Of a DNA stretch of 22,420 bases, positions 13,847-21,018 are shown one piece after another. How positions within the stretch are numbered: the first letter of the stretch is position 1; every line of letters starts with the position of its first letter. The notes beneath the pieces are model-generated. The model searched no databases, had not been told where the DNA came from, and was given only the letters and a program-made list of their open reading frames with translations. The position numbers and the translations under genes were made by a program. The stretch comes from Mycosynbacter sp964593465 (GTDB lineage Bacteria; Patescibacteriota; Saccharimonadia; Saccharimonadales; Saccharimonadaceae), in the NCBI GenBank assembly GCA_964593465.1, contig CAZQJY010000011.1:1-22420 (forward strand). Direction: 5' to 3'.

Positions 13847-14083
13847 ATGGCAAAAGCAGCTACTACAAAAGCGACTAAAGCTAAAGACGCAGCCGAAGTG
13901 AAAAGCTTGGAGGATTTGCAAAAAGATTTGGCTGCCAAACAGCTAGAAATTGTAGAAGCTCGCCGCGGACTTGCGGCTGGCGAATTGCAAAATCCACGAG
14001 TCATCACCAAAACTCGCAAAGATATCGCGCGTTTGCACACTGCTATCCGAGCAGCCGAGCTCGCCGAGAAGGGAGACAAGTAA
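13847..14083 (+). CDS. rpmC: 50S ribosomal protein L29 (uL29)
   Basis: A 78-residue L29. The core (about 17-70) is the expected two-helix hairpin, SLEDLQKDLAAKQLEIVEAR ... LQNPRVITKTRKDIARLHT, with the conserved NPRVITKTRKDIAR motif. It carries an N-terminal Ala/Lys/Thr-rich extension of about 16 residues (MAKAATTKATKAKDAA), making it longer than the usual 60-70 residues. L29 sits by the exit tunnel next to L23. ATG follows a GAGGAGG-type Shine-Dalgarno at the end of rplP. Confidence 0.95.
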   Translation: MAKAATTKATKAKDAAEVKSLEDLQKDLAAKQLEIVEARRGLAAGELQNPRVITKTRKDIARLHTAIRAAELAEKGDK

Positions 14084-14084
14084 T

Positions 14085-14369
14085 ATGGCCAAGACATTGA
14101 CCGGTATCGTGACTTCGGACAGCCGCGACAAGACAATTACCGTCACTGTGACTAGTCGTGAAACGCACCCACTTTATGGCAAGCAGTACACTGTCAGCCG
14201 TAAATATACTGCTCACGATGAAAACAACGAAGCCAAAAATGGTGACAAGGTTCGCATCGTCGAAACTCGTCCTATTTCCAAGACAAAATCTTTTAAGCTT
14301 GACATTATCGAAGAGAAATCTCGTGGTTCTGTAGAGCTCAAGGAAGATGTCGAGGAGGTGACTGCGTAA
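14085..14369 (+). CDS. rpsQ: 30S ribosomal protein S17 (uS17)
   Basis: A 94-residue S17, an OB-fold primary 16S rRNA binder. Motifs: LTGIVTSDSRDKTITVTVTS, HPLYGKQYTVSRKYTAHDE, GDKVRIVETRPISKTKSFKL. The ATG at 14085 lies 1 nt after the rpmC stop with GGGAG upstream; a longer frame that begins inside rpmC is not credible. An acidic C-terminal tail (SVELKEDVEEVTA) goes beyond the usual core. TAATG overlap with rplN. Confidence 0.97.
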   Translation: MAKTLTGIVTSDSRDKTITVTVTSRETHPLYGKQYTVSRKYTAHDENNEAKNGDKVRIVETRPISKTKSFKLDIIEEKSRGSVELKEDVEEVTA

Positions 14370-14737
14370 TGATTCAGCAAGAATCTCGTATCAAAATCAC
14401 CGACAATAGCGGAGCCAAAGAAGCATTGGTAATCCGTGTGCTCGGTGGTACACGCCGCCGTACAGCGGGCGTGGGCGACATCGTAGTCGTCACAATCAAA
14501 GACGCCAATCCTGGCGGTAACATCAAGAAGAAGACCGTTCAAAAAGCTGTGATCGTGCGCACGCGCAACCAAATCAAGCGAAAAGACGGTTCGACAATCG
14601 TATTTGACGACAACGCTGCCGTGATTATCGGTGACGATAAGCAGCCAAAAGCTACTCGTATCTTTGGTCCTGTGCCACGCGAACTCCGCGACATGGGCTA
14701 CGCAAAGATCATCAGCTTGGCTCCGGAGGTACTCTAG
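14369..14737 (+). CDS. rplN: 50S ribosomal protein L14 (uL14)
   Basis: A 122-residue L14 with exact family length. It begins MIQQESRIKITDNSGAKEAL and has GGTRRRTAGVGDIVVVTIKDA, KAVIVRTRNQIKRKDGS, IVFDDNAAVII and a GPVPRELRD motif near the C-terminus (IFGPVPRELRDMGYAKIISL). L14 lies at the subunit interface and bridges B5 and B8. Coupled to rpsQ by TAATG. Confidence 0.99.
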   Translation: MIQQESRIKITDNSGAKEALVIRVLGGTRRRTAGVGDIVVVTIKDANPGGNIKKKTVQKAVIVRTRNQIKRKDGSTIVFDDNAAVIIGDDKQPKATRIFGPVPRELRDMGYAKIISLAPEVL

Positions 14738-14738
14738 T

Positions 14739-15059
14739 ATGGCACGTATTCGCAAAGACGATATCGTCAAACTCGTAAGCGGTGATAACAAAGGCAAGAC
14801 TGGTAAAGTGCTCGCCGTATTGCCAAAAAAGGACGCAGTCCTCATCGAAGGTGTGGGTGTTGGAAGCCGTAAGGTCAAGCCAAGCCAGATTAACCCTCGC
14901 GGTGGCGTCAAAGATATTCACGTACCAACTCCACTGTCCAAGGTGGCGCTCGTCGTCGACGAAAAAGCAGCCACAAGCAGCCGTGTTGGCTACAAGAAAA
15001 ACGATGACGGTGCAACAGTCCGTGTTGCTCGTCAACTAAAGAACAAGGAGATTAAATAA
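14739..15059 (+). CDS. rplX: 50S ribosomal protein L24 (uL24)
   Basis: A 106-residue L24 with a KOW motif at the N-terminus: ARIRKDDIVKLVSGDNKGKTGKV, then GVGVGSRKVKPSQ and PRGGVKDIHVPTPLSKVAL. It is an assembly initiator for the large subunit. The ATG at 14739 is 1 nt after the rplN stop with GGAGG at about 14725-14729, which fixes the start; the longer frame upstream lies within rplN. Stop overlaps rplE (TAATG). A CxxC zinc pair found in some L24 proteins is absent. Confidence 0.97.
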   Translation: MARIRKDDIVKLVSGDNKGKTGKVLAVLPKKDAVLIEGVGVGSRKVKPSQINPRGGVKDIHVPTPLSKVALVVDEKAATSSRVGYKKNDDGATVRVARQLKNKEIK

Positions 15060-15646
15060 TGGCTACAGCTACAAAAAATGCTGCCTACACTCCTCGTCTG
15101 AAAGCTTTGTATAACGACACAGTTCGCAAAGAACTCCAGACCGAACTCGGACTCGAGAACGTACACCAAGTACCAAAGCTCGAGAAAATTGTCGTGAGCG
15201 TAGGACTTGGCAAAAACAAGGATGACAAGCGCCACTACGAAGTGGTCAAAAATACTTTGACAAAAATCACTGGTCAGGCACCTATCGACCGCATGGCAAA
15301 GAAATCTATTGCAGGTTTCAAAATCCGTGCAGGTATGAACCGCATTGGCATCAGTGTGACACTTCGCGGCGCAAACATGTACGAATTCCTCGACCGTTTT
15401 GTCAACGTGGCAATGCCTCGTATCCGTGACTTCCACGGTGTGGGCGCAAAAGCATTCGACAAGGGTGGCAACTACAACGTAGGTGTCAACGATCAGTCGA
15501 TTTTCCCAGAGCTTACATTCGAAGAAACTCAAGTAATCCACGGCCTGCAAGTCACTTTTGTCATCGACAATGAAGACAAAGCTCACAGCCGCGCGCTACT
15601 CGAGAAATTCGGTGTACCGTTTGAAAAAGAAGGAGGGCGACGCTAA
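15059..15646 (+). CDS. rplE: 50S ribosomal protein L5 (uL5)
   Basis: A 195-residue L5, the 5S rRNA-binding protein of the central protuberance. Segments: TPRLKALYNDTVRKEL, NVHQVPKLEKIVVSVGLG, the RMAKKSIAGFKIRAGMNRIG-type central part, LRGANMYEFLDRFVNVAMPRIRDF, and a C-terminal IHGLQVTFV. It is somewhat longer than the usual 179 residues because of short N- and C-terminal additions. TAATG overlaps at both ends. Confidence 0.99.
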   Translation: MATATKNAAYTPRLKALYNDTVRKELQTELGLENVHQVPKLEKIVVSVGLGKNKDDKRHYEVVKNTLTKITGQAPIDRMAKKSIAGFKIRAGMNRIGISVTLRGANMYEFLDRFVNVAMPRIRDFHGVGAKAFDKGGNYNVGVNDQSIFPELTFEETQVIHGLQVTFVIDNEDKAHSRALLEKFGVPFEKEGGRR

Positions 15647-15915
15647 TGGCTAAGAAATCTGCAATCGCACGCGACGAAAAACGCAAGAAGATGATCAAGA
15701 AGTACGAAGCAAAGCGCACCGAACTCAAGGAGATGGGTGATCAGGATGGTTTGCAAAAACTTCCTCGTAATTCTAGCCCAACTCGCTGGAAAAACCGTGA
15801 TGTTTTGAGCGGACGACCACACGCTTACATGCGTCGCTTCGGTCTCAACCGTATCAATTTCCGCCAGCTTGCCTCTGAGGGCAAGATCCCTGGTGTGCGA
15901 AAGAGTAGTTGGTAA
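15646..15915 (+). CDS. rpsN: 30S ribosomal protein S14 (uS14), long zinc-free form
   Basis: An 89-residue S14. The C-terminal signature SGRPHAYMRRFGLNRINFRQLASEGKIPGVRKSSW is quoted here only in its core, GRPHAYMRRFGLNRINFRQ. It has no cysteines, so it is the zinc-independent (C-minus) long form. The N-terminal half is the Lys-rich helix expected of the long type. A position right after L5 is standard for the spc operon. Start overlaps the rplE stop (TAATG), with GGAGGG upstream. Confidence 0.97.
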   Translation: MAKKSAIARDEKRKKMIKKYEAKRTELKEMGDQDGLQKLPRNSSPTRWKNRDVLSGRPHAYMRRFGLNRINFRQLASEGKIPGVRKSSW

Positions 15916-15933
15916 AAAGGAAGGAATAAAGAT

Positions 15934-16335
15934 ATGTCTATGCAAACTACAGATCCAATCGCCGACCTTTTGACTCGTATTCGTAACGCAAAAATGGTTG
16001 GTAAGACAGAAGTTCGCGTCCCTGCGAGCAACATGAAAGAAGTAATCGCAAAGCAGCTCAAGAAAAGTGGCTACCTAGTAGACGTTAAGCGTGAAGCTGG
16101 CAAGCCACGCGATACGCTTGTGATTACTATCAACAAGGCTGGTGAAAACAGCACCATCAATGAGATTACTCGTCTGTCTAAGCCAGGCCGACGTGTGTAT
16201 GTAAAAGCCGACGAGATTCCACGCGTAAAAAGCGGTCGTGGTATCGTCCTTGTCTCTACATCCAAAGGTGTGGTGACTGGCCAGGAAGCTGCAAAGCAGC
16301 GTCTTGGTGGTGAATTGCTCCTCAAGGTGTACTAG
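15934..16335 (+). CDS. rpsH: 30S ribosomal protein S8 (uS8)
   Basis: A 133-residue S8 beginning with MQTTDPIADLLTRIRNAK and ending with the conserved RGIVLVSTSKGVVTGQEAAKQRLGGELLLKVY region (core STSKGVVTGQEA). S8 binds helix 21 of 16S rRNA and in E. coli represses the spc operon. An AAGGAAGGA Shine-Dalgarno lies just before the start. It is the last gene of this transcription unit: a strong terminator follows, and rplF, usually next, is 1.1 kb away. Confidence 0.99.
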   Translation: MSMQTTDPIADLLTRIRNAKMVGKTEVRVPASNMKEVIAKQLKKSGYLVDVKREAGKPRDTLVITINKAGENSTINEITRLSKPGRRVYVKADEIPRVKSGRGIVLVSTSKGVVTGQEAAKQRLGGELLLKVY

Positions 16336-16355
16336 TTTTACCTGAGCTAAGTATG

Positions 16356-16385
16356 CAAAAACCCCTCTCTGCGGAGGGGTTTTTG
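16356..16385. terminator. Bidirectional terminator between rpsH and the phosphatase gene
   Basis: A 12-bp perfect stem (16356-16367 with 16374-16385), 6-nt loop, A-run on the left and T-run on the right, lying between two converging genes. It serves both strands and ends the first half of the split spc operon. Confidence 0.95.
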
Positions 16386-16405
16386 TGTGTGCGCCTGATG
16401 AGGGG

Positions 16406-17194
16406 CTACAGCATACGCGGCAGGTCATCAACCATAGCGAGCAGTTCGCTGTCGCTATAGGTTTTGCGGTGTATTTCTTGCCATTCGCCATTGTGCCATG
16501 AGCGTGACGGCTCGCTTGGGTTGACAGAGCGAAGCCACCTGACTCCCTCGGAGCGCGTGCCGTCGATAGGGCTAATGCGAGAATAGTGGAGGATTTGGCA
16601 GTTGTCGATACGTCTGTGCTTCCAGGTTTCTTCCCATACGTCTGGTATCATGCGCTCAAGTTCTAGACGCACCATCTGCATATAGGCACCATGTGTCACG
16701 AGGAGCACGCGCTTGCTGCTAGGATCGCGATGCAAGCCATCTAGTACTCGGGTAAATCGTCCGCGTACTTCGCTCGAAAGTGACTCGCCTCCGCGTGGGT
16801 GCCAGTACCAGTACGATTGATTGTAGAGCGTATGGGCGCGTTTGCTGTCTCGCTCGATGTCATCCATGCCTATGAGGTTATATTCACCCCAGTTTTGTTC
16901 ACGAATACGATCATCGATGCGCCAGTCGCCGTCGAGCCCTAGATAGGCGGCTGTTTCGCGAGTGCGCGCATAAGGGGAGACAGAGTAGCGGTCAAACTCG
17001 GCGAATCCATTTTCTCGTAGCCACGTGCCAGCTGCTTTTGCCTGTGCGATTCCTTTTTTCGTAAGGCGAATGTTGCTGTCGTGATAGGCTTCTTTGCGGT
17101 CTGTATTGACCGGGTCTGCTGCAATTTGCTCGAGCAGTACGTTTGCTTCTGATTCTCCGTGTCGAACAAAGATTAGGTGATCTGGGAGTGGCAT
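16406..17194 (-). CDS. Histidine phosphatase (phosphoglycerate mutase-like) family protein
   Basis: A 262-residue member of the histidine phosphatase superfamily. Catalytic features: FVRHGESEAN with RHGE at 11-14 (H12 nucleophile), SPYARTRET at 73-81, E99 in REQNWGEYN, GGESL at 135-139, and THG at 167-169 (H168). No signal peptide. The family includes cofactor-dependent phosphoglycerate mutase and broad phosphatases. The extended region after residue 175 and the divergent 99-130 segment make a simple glycolytic mutase unlikely; I would call it a phosphatase of unknown substrate. Shine-Dalgarno AAAGG lies 7 nt before the ATG. It is inserted on the opposite strand between rpsH and rplF. Confidence 0.9.
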   Translation of the reverse strand: MPLPDHLIFVRHGESEANVLLEQIAADPVNTDRKEAYHDSNIRLTKKGIAQAKAAGTWLRENGFAEFDRYSVSPYARTRETAAYLGLDGDWRIDDRIREQNWGEYNLIGMDDIERDSKRAHTLYNQSYWYWHPRGGESLSSEVRGRFTRVLDGLHRDPSSKRVLLVTHGAYMQMVRLELERMIPDVWEETWKHRRIDNCQILHYSRISPIDGTRSEGVRWLRSVNPSEPSRSWHNGEWQEIHRKTYSDSELLAMVDDLPRML

Positions 17195-17236
17195 AGAAGA
17201 GCCTTTCTGTTAGGTCTTAATAAGTCATTTAGTACC

Positions 17237-17266
17237 AGTATAGTATATTTATCGCAGCTGGGATAA
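17237..17266 (-). promoter_or_regulatory. Possible promoter of the phosphatase gene
   Basis: On the minus strand TTATCC (17261-17266), 18 nt, TATACT (17237-17242), about 43 nt before the ATG. The -35 match is poor. Confidence 0.35.
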
Positions 17267-17304
17267 TGGCCTGTGCGACAGTAGTTTTTGTGATTATAAA
17301 ATAC

Positions 17305-17333
17305 TTGCTATAGGTTGCTAAGTCTGTTAAAAT
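17305..17333 (+). promoter_or_regulatory. Promoter of rplF-rplR-rpsE-rplO
   Basis: TTGCTA (17305-17310), 17-nt spacer, TAAAAT (17328-17333). The predicted start near 17340 gives a leader of about 100 nt before rplF, which is structured. Confidence 0.65.
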
Positions 17334-17352
17334 AGTACAGATAATAATTTGC

Positions 17353-17433
17353 GAGTGAAATCGGGAGATTTTGCGCTCATGCCGCTAGGTATGTCAGCCG
17401 TAGAAACAAACATTTCGCTTGCCAGTAACGAAA
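17353..17433 (+). promoter_or_regulatory. Structured mRNA leader of rplF with possible ribosome-site occlusion
   Basis: A 10-bp hairpin at 17353-17378 (arms 17353-17362 and 17367-17378, two-base bulge at 17372-17373) is capped by GGGA, a GNRA-type tetraloop. Nearer the gene, TTTCG (17413-17417) can pair with CGAAA (17429-17433), which covers part of the AAAGG Shine-Dalgarno at 17431-17435. This resembles translational feedback control of a ribosomal operon; the ligand is not known. Confidence 0.45.
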
Positions 17434-17440
17434 GGTAAGT

Positions 17441-17974
17441 ATGAGTCGAATCGGAAAACTACCAATTCAGGTTCCATCGGGCGTGACAATCACGGTCGAC
17501 TCAGATGATATCAAGGTGACAGGCGCCAAAGGCGAACTCACCGTGCCACATCTGAGCGACGTGACAGTCAAGCTAGAGGACGGCGTGGCTACGGTCACCC
17601 GCAACAACGAAGAGCGTATTGCTCGTGCACAGCACGGTCTGCAGCGATCACTCCTCAACAACGCTGTCGAAGGCGTCACAAAAGGCTTTGAGAAAAAGCT
17701 CGAAGTCAATGGTGTCGGTTTTCGTGTAGTAATGAGCGGCCCAGATCTAGAAATGGCGCTTGGTTTTAGCCACCCAGTGAAGTACAAAGCTCCTGCTGGC
17801 ATCACTATCACTACAGACAAAATGAATATCACCGTAACTGGTATCGACAAGCAACAAGTTGGCCAGGCTGCGGCAGAGATTCGTGCACTCAAGAAACCTG
17901 AGCCATACAAGGGCAAGGGTATTAAATATGCCGACGAGCAGATTCTGCGCAAGGCAGGAAAGGCTGGTAAGTAA
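17441..17974 (+). CDS. rplF: 50S ribosomal protein L6 (uL6)
   Basis: A 177-residue L6 with the two-fold repeat: MSRIGKLPIQVPSGV at the start and the C-terminal signature PEPYKGKGIKYADEQILRKAGK. L6 binds near the sarcin-ricin loop. Length is normal. It heads its own transcription unit here, cut off from rpsH by a terminator and the phosphatase gene. The leader between 17340 and 17440 has two hairpins. The stop is 2 nt before rplR. Confidence 0.99.
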   Translation: MSRIGKLPIQVPSGVTITVDSDDIKVTGAKGELTVPHLSDVTVKLEDGVATVTRNNEERIARAQHGLQRSLLNNAVEGVTKGFEKKLEVNGVGFRVVMSGPDLEMALGFSHPVKYKAPAGITITTDKMNITVTGIDKQQVGQAAAEIRALKKPEPYKGKGIKYADEQILRKAGKAGK

Positions 17975-17976
17975 TC

Positions 17977-18330
17977 ATGGCAGACCTCGCTAAAAAGCAG
18001 CTCAACAAAAGCTTGCGCAAAGGCCGCGTTCGCGCCAAGATCTCTGGCACAGCCGAACGCCCACGCCTGACTGTTACTATCAGCAACACGCACGTGAGCG
18101 CACAGCTTATCGATGACGTAAAAAGTCACACTGTGGCAGCGGCAACAACTGTCGGAGCAAAAGCAACTGGCAGCAAAGCTGAGCTCGCCGCCAAGGTGGG
18201 TGCAGACATTGCCAAAAAGGCAAAGAAACTAAAGATTACAAGTGTAGTATTCGACCGCAACGGTCGCCGTTATGCTGGCCGCCTGAGCGCGCTTGCAGAT
18301 GCTGCGCGTAAAGAAGGATTGGAGTTCTAG
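17977..18330 (+). CDS. rplR: 50S ribosomal protein L18 (uL18)
   Basis: A 117-residue L18, the second 5S rRNA partner of the central protuberance. Visible motifs: RVRAKISGTAERPRLTVTISNTHV near the N-terminus (core GTAERPRLTV), QLIDD, the VGADIAKKAKK helix, VVFDRNGRRYAGR and a C-terminal ALADAARKEGLEF. Length is normal, and it lies in the usual order after L6. Spacing to rpsE is 1 nt. Confidence 0.98.
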   Translation: MADLAKKQLNKSLRKGRVRAKISGTAERPRLTVTISNTHVSAQLIDDVKSHTVAAATTVGAKATGSKAELAAKVGADIAKKAKKLKITSVVFDRNGRRYAGRLSALADAARKEGLEF

Positions 18331-18331
18331 T

Positions 18332-18937
18332 ATGGCTGAAGCACAAGCAGCAGCAACTACTACCCCTCGCTCAAACGACCGCCAAGGTGGTCGCCCGCAG
18401 CGTGGTGGTCGTCGCGATGACCGACGAAATGCCCCAGAGGCACCAAAAGAATTTGAAGAAGTAGTGATCAACATCGACCGCGTGGCTCGCGTGGTCAAAG
18501 GTGGCCGACGCTTCCGCTTCAAAGCACTTGTCGTTGTGGGCAACCGCAAAGACAAGGTTGGTGTAGGTGTATCAAAAGGCCAAGATGTCCAGACGGCAAT
18601 TGCCAAAGCGACAGACGTAGCCAAGAAAAACCTCATCACTGTGCCGCTTCAGGGTGACACAATCCCACACGACGCAGAAGTAAAGGTGAGCGGCGCACAA
18701 GTTCTCATCAAGCCAGCTGCGCCTGGTACTGGTGTGATCGCTGGCGGTGTGGTTCGCCAAATCATTGGTGTGACAGGTATCCGCAATCTGCTTTCAAAAA
18801 GCCTCGGCTCTACCAACAAAGTCAATATCGCCTACGCGACAATTGACGCACTCAAGACGCTCGTGCCGCGCGACCAGTGGCTCAACGCGCCTAAAAAAGC
18901 AGCTCCAAAAAAAGCTGCCAAAGAGGAGACTAAATAA
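18332..18937 (+). CDS. rpsE: 30S ribosomal protein S5 (uS5)
   Basis: A 201-residue S5. The double-stranded RNA-binding-like domain begins near residue 40 (EFEEVVINIDRVARVVKGG, then GNRKDKVGVGVSKG), and the C-terminal domain has APGTGVIAGGVVRQIIGVTGI, ending before a Lys/Ala tail. The first 39 residues are a low-complexity Arg/Gly/Gln-rich extension with RGG-like pieces (RPQRGGRRDDRR). ATG at 18332 follows the rplR stop by 1 nt with GGA upstream; the longer frame starting at 18293 lies within rplR. The stop overlaps rplO directly, with no rpmD between. Confidence 0.97.
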   Translation: MAEAQAAATTTPRSNDRQGGRPQRGGRRDDRRNAPEAPKEFEEVVINIDRVARVVKGGRRFRFKALVVVGNRKDKVGVGVSKGQDVQTAIAKATDVAKKNLITVPLQGDTIPHDAEVKVSGAQVLIKPAAPGTGVIAGGVVRQIIGVTGIRNLLSKSLGSTNKVNIAYATIDALKTLVPRDQWLNAPKKAAPKKAAKEETK

Positions 18938-19419
18938 TGACAAAGTACAACGAACTCCAAGTTTCTGCCAATAAAGACAAGAAGCGAGTTGGCCGAGGTA
19001 TCTCAGCTGGCGGTGGTAAGACTGCTGGTCGTGGTACAAAGGGTCAAAAAGCTCGTACTGGTAAAAAGCTTCGCGCGATGTTCCAGGGCGGTAGCGGCCC
19101 GCTTGCACAGCGTGCGCCAAAAAACCGTGGGTTCAAGAGCCACAAAGCACCTGCACAGGTTGTCTATCTCGATCACCTTAATGCGTTCAAGGGAAAAACT
19201 GCCGATAACACTACGTTGTTTGAACAGGGCTACATTGCAACACCTTTTCACACTGTAAAGGTTATTGCTCGTGGTGAACTCACCGAAAAAGTTACACTTA
19301 AGGTGCAGGCTGCATCAAAGAGCGTACAAGAAGCAATTGTAAAAGCCGGTGGTACATTTGAAAAAGTACCAACACCACTTAAGCAATCTGCAAAAGAAGC
19401 TGAAAAAGCCGAAAAGTAG
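18937..19419 (+). CDS. rplO: 50S ribosomal protein L15 (uL15)
   Basis: A 160-residue L15. It has the Gly-rich N-terminal arm RVGRGISAGGGKTAGRGTKGQKAR, trimmed here to GRGTKGQKAR, then FQGGSGPLAQRAPKNRGF. The globular end includes VKVIARGELTEKVTLK and the FEK region. A short Lys/Glu-rich tail closes it. Normally rpmD (L30) lies between rpsE and rplO, but here the rpsE stop and rplO start share TAATG, so the gene is truly absent from this locus. This is the final gene of the unit, ended by a terminator. Confidence 0.98.
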   Translation: MTKYNELQVSANKDKKRVGRGISAGGGKTAGRGTKGQKARTGKKLRAMFQGGSGPLAQRAPKNRGFKSHKAPAQVVYLDHLNAFKGKTADNTTLFEQGYIATPFHTVKVIARGELTEKVTLKVQAASKSVQEAIVKAGGTFEKVPTPLKQSAKEAEKAEK

Positions 19420-19436
19420 TCTCTGTAGATTTACTA

Positions 19437-19472
19437 ACAAAAACACCCTTGGATTTCAGAGGGTGTTTTTGT
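19437..19472 (+). terminator. Intrinsic terminator after rplO
   Basis: A 13-bp perfect stem (19437-19449 with 19460-19472), 10-nt loop and T-run. It separates the ribosomal unit from secY, which usually follows rplO within the same operon. Confidence 0.95.
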
Positions 19473-19561
19473 ATGGAAAACAACGTATATTACGTGGCGA
19501 GTGGTGATGTTTTGTAGTATACTGGTATAGAAATACCGTCCGTGTGGCGAAAGAGACTGAA

Positions 19562-19567
19562 TATAAT
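19562..19567 (+). promoter_or_regulatory. Possible -10 element of secY
   Basis: TATAAT 17 nt before the secY ATG, without a recognisable -35. TATACT at 19518-19523 is another candidate. Some promoter is expected because a strong terminator precedes. Confidence 0.35.
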
Positions 19568-19584
19568 AGGGTAAAAGTATACAT

Positions 19585-20997
19585 ATGAACTGGAAGACAA
19601 TCTTCAAATCATTAAAAAATAAAGACATGCAGCAACGTCTGTTGACGGTGCTTGCACTTGTTGCCGTGTATCGCATGCTGTCACACGTGCCAGTGCCGCT
19701 TGCTGAACCAAGCAAGCTCAAGGACGTGATTACCAGCTTCTTATCGGCGAGTGATTTTGGCGGTTTTCTGAATTTACTTTCTGGTGGCGCCTTGAGTCAG
19801 CTATCTATTGTACTAGTTGGCTTGAGCCCGTTCATTACTGCGAGCATCATCACTCAGTTGCTCACAAAGGCCGTACCAAAGCTTGAAGAGCTACATAAAG
19901 ATGGCGAATCAGGTCGCCGCAAGATCAATCAGTGGACACGTATGCTCACACTGCCTCTAGCGATTATCCAGTCCATTGCATTTATTTACATGCTTCGCCA
20001 ATCTGTACTTGCGGGAAATACTACGGCACTCGGTGCTTCGTCTATGAGCGATTGGGTCTTAGCTGTAACGGCTATGACTGCTGGCTCGATGCTACTTATG
20101 TGGCTCGGTGAGCTCATCACCGAACGTGGTGTAGGTAATGGTATTAGCTTACTTATCTTTGCAGGCATCATTAGCCAGATGCCGCAGACACTTTCGACGC
20201 TTTGGACTTCATTATTCGACGTATCACAGGGTCAGCTAAGCGTATTTGGTTGGTTTGAACTGCCTATTAATCCACTTATCTTCTATGTGATCCTGGCATT
20301 AGGATCGGTATCTATTATCATGCTGTATCTACTCGTAAAGATAAACGAAGCGCAACGAGTTATTACAATCAACTATGCTAAGCGCGTACAGGGCAACAGT
20401 AGCTATGGTGGTATCAAAAGTGTACTGCCGGTCAAGATGATTGCCGCGGGTGTGATTCCGGTTATCTTCGCGGTTGCATTCCTCAGCTTGCCGGCTTTTG
20501 TCGGTCAATTGCTCAAATCCACTGGCAACGCAGCCTACACTCAGACGGCAGATAATCTGATTAAATGGTTCCAGGCACCAAACCCTGGTGAGTTTACAGG
20601 ACAGACGGGCGAAGCATTTATTTACCCGCTACTATATTTCTTGCTCGTAATCTTGTTTACCTACTTCTATACGGGCATCGTGTTTAATAGCAACGAGATA
20701 TCCGAGAACCTACAGAAGCAAGGTGCGTTTATAGAAGGTGTACGACCAGGTCTGCAGACAGAAAAGTATCTCAACAAAGTAGTGAATCGTTTGATGTTAT
20801 TTGGCTCCTTGGCGCTGGGTCTTATCGCAGTGACGCCGTTTGCAATCGAGTATCTATTATATAACTTTACTGGCATCAGTAATGCCAATCTCGCGATCGG
20901 TGGCACGGGTCTTCTTATTGTCGTGACGGTTGCACTCGAAAGCTTGCGTCAGATTAACAGCCGTGCGCTTATGGTCACCTACGACGACTACAAATAA
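19585..20997 (+). CDS. secY: Protein translocase subunit SecY
   Basis: A 470-residue SecY with ten hydrophobic segments expected of the translocon channel. Recognisable parts are RLLTVLALVAVYRMLSHVPVP (TM1), the plug region GGALSQLSIVLVGLSPFITASI, QLLTKAVPKLEEL, GELITERGVGNGISLLIFAGI, NEAQRVITINYAKRVQG (cytoplasmic loop that contacts SecA), and GAFIEGVRPGLQTEKYL. It is somewhat longer than the E. coli protein (443). Translation start at 19585 has only a weak AGGG site. SecY works with SecE, SecG and SecA, not in this window. The sortase gene follows 21 nt later, probably in the same unit. Genes adk and map, often next to secY, are absent here. Confidence 0.97.
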   Translation: MNWKTIFKSLKNKDMQQRLLTVLALVAVYRMLSHVPVPLAEPSKLKDVITSFLSASDFGGFLNLLSGGALSQLSIVLVGLSPFITASIITQLLTKAVPKLEELHKDGESGRRKINQWTRMLTLPLAIIQSIAFIYMLRQSVLAGNTTALGASSMSDWVLAVTAMTAGSMLLMWLGELITERGVGNGISLLIFAGIISQMPQTLSTLWTSLFDVSQGQLSVFGWFELPINPLIFYVILALGSVSIIMLYLLVKINEAQRVITINYAKRVQGNSSYGGIKSVLPVKMIAAGVIPVIFAVAFLSLPAFVGQLLKSTGNAAYTQTADNLIKWFQAPNPGEFTGQTGEAFIYPLLYFLLVILFTYFYTGIVFNSNEISENLQKQGAFIEGVRPGLQTEKYLNKVVNRLMLFGSLALGLIAVTPFAIEYLLYNFTGISNANLAIGGTGLLIVVTVALESLRQINSRALMVTYDDYK

Positions 20998-21018
20998 ACA
21001 CTAAACGGAGGGCGAGCA

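Noticed and set aside
14213..14911. 232-codon minus-strand frame across rpsQ-rplX
   Set aside because: Antisense to three certain genes; no promoter or ribosome site, composition typical of a shadow.
17467..18129. 220-codon minus-strand frame opposite rplF
   Set aside because: Shadow of rplF and rplR; no supporting signals.
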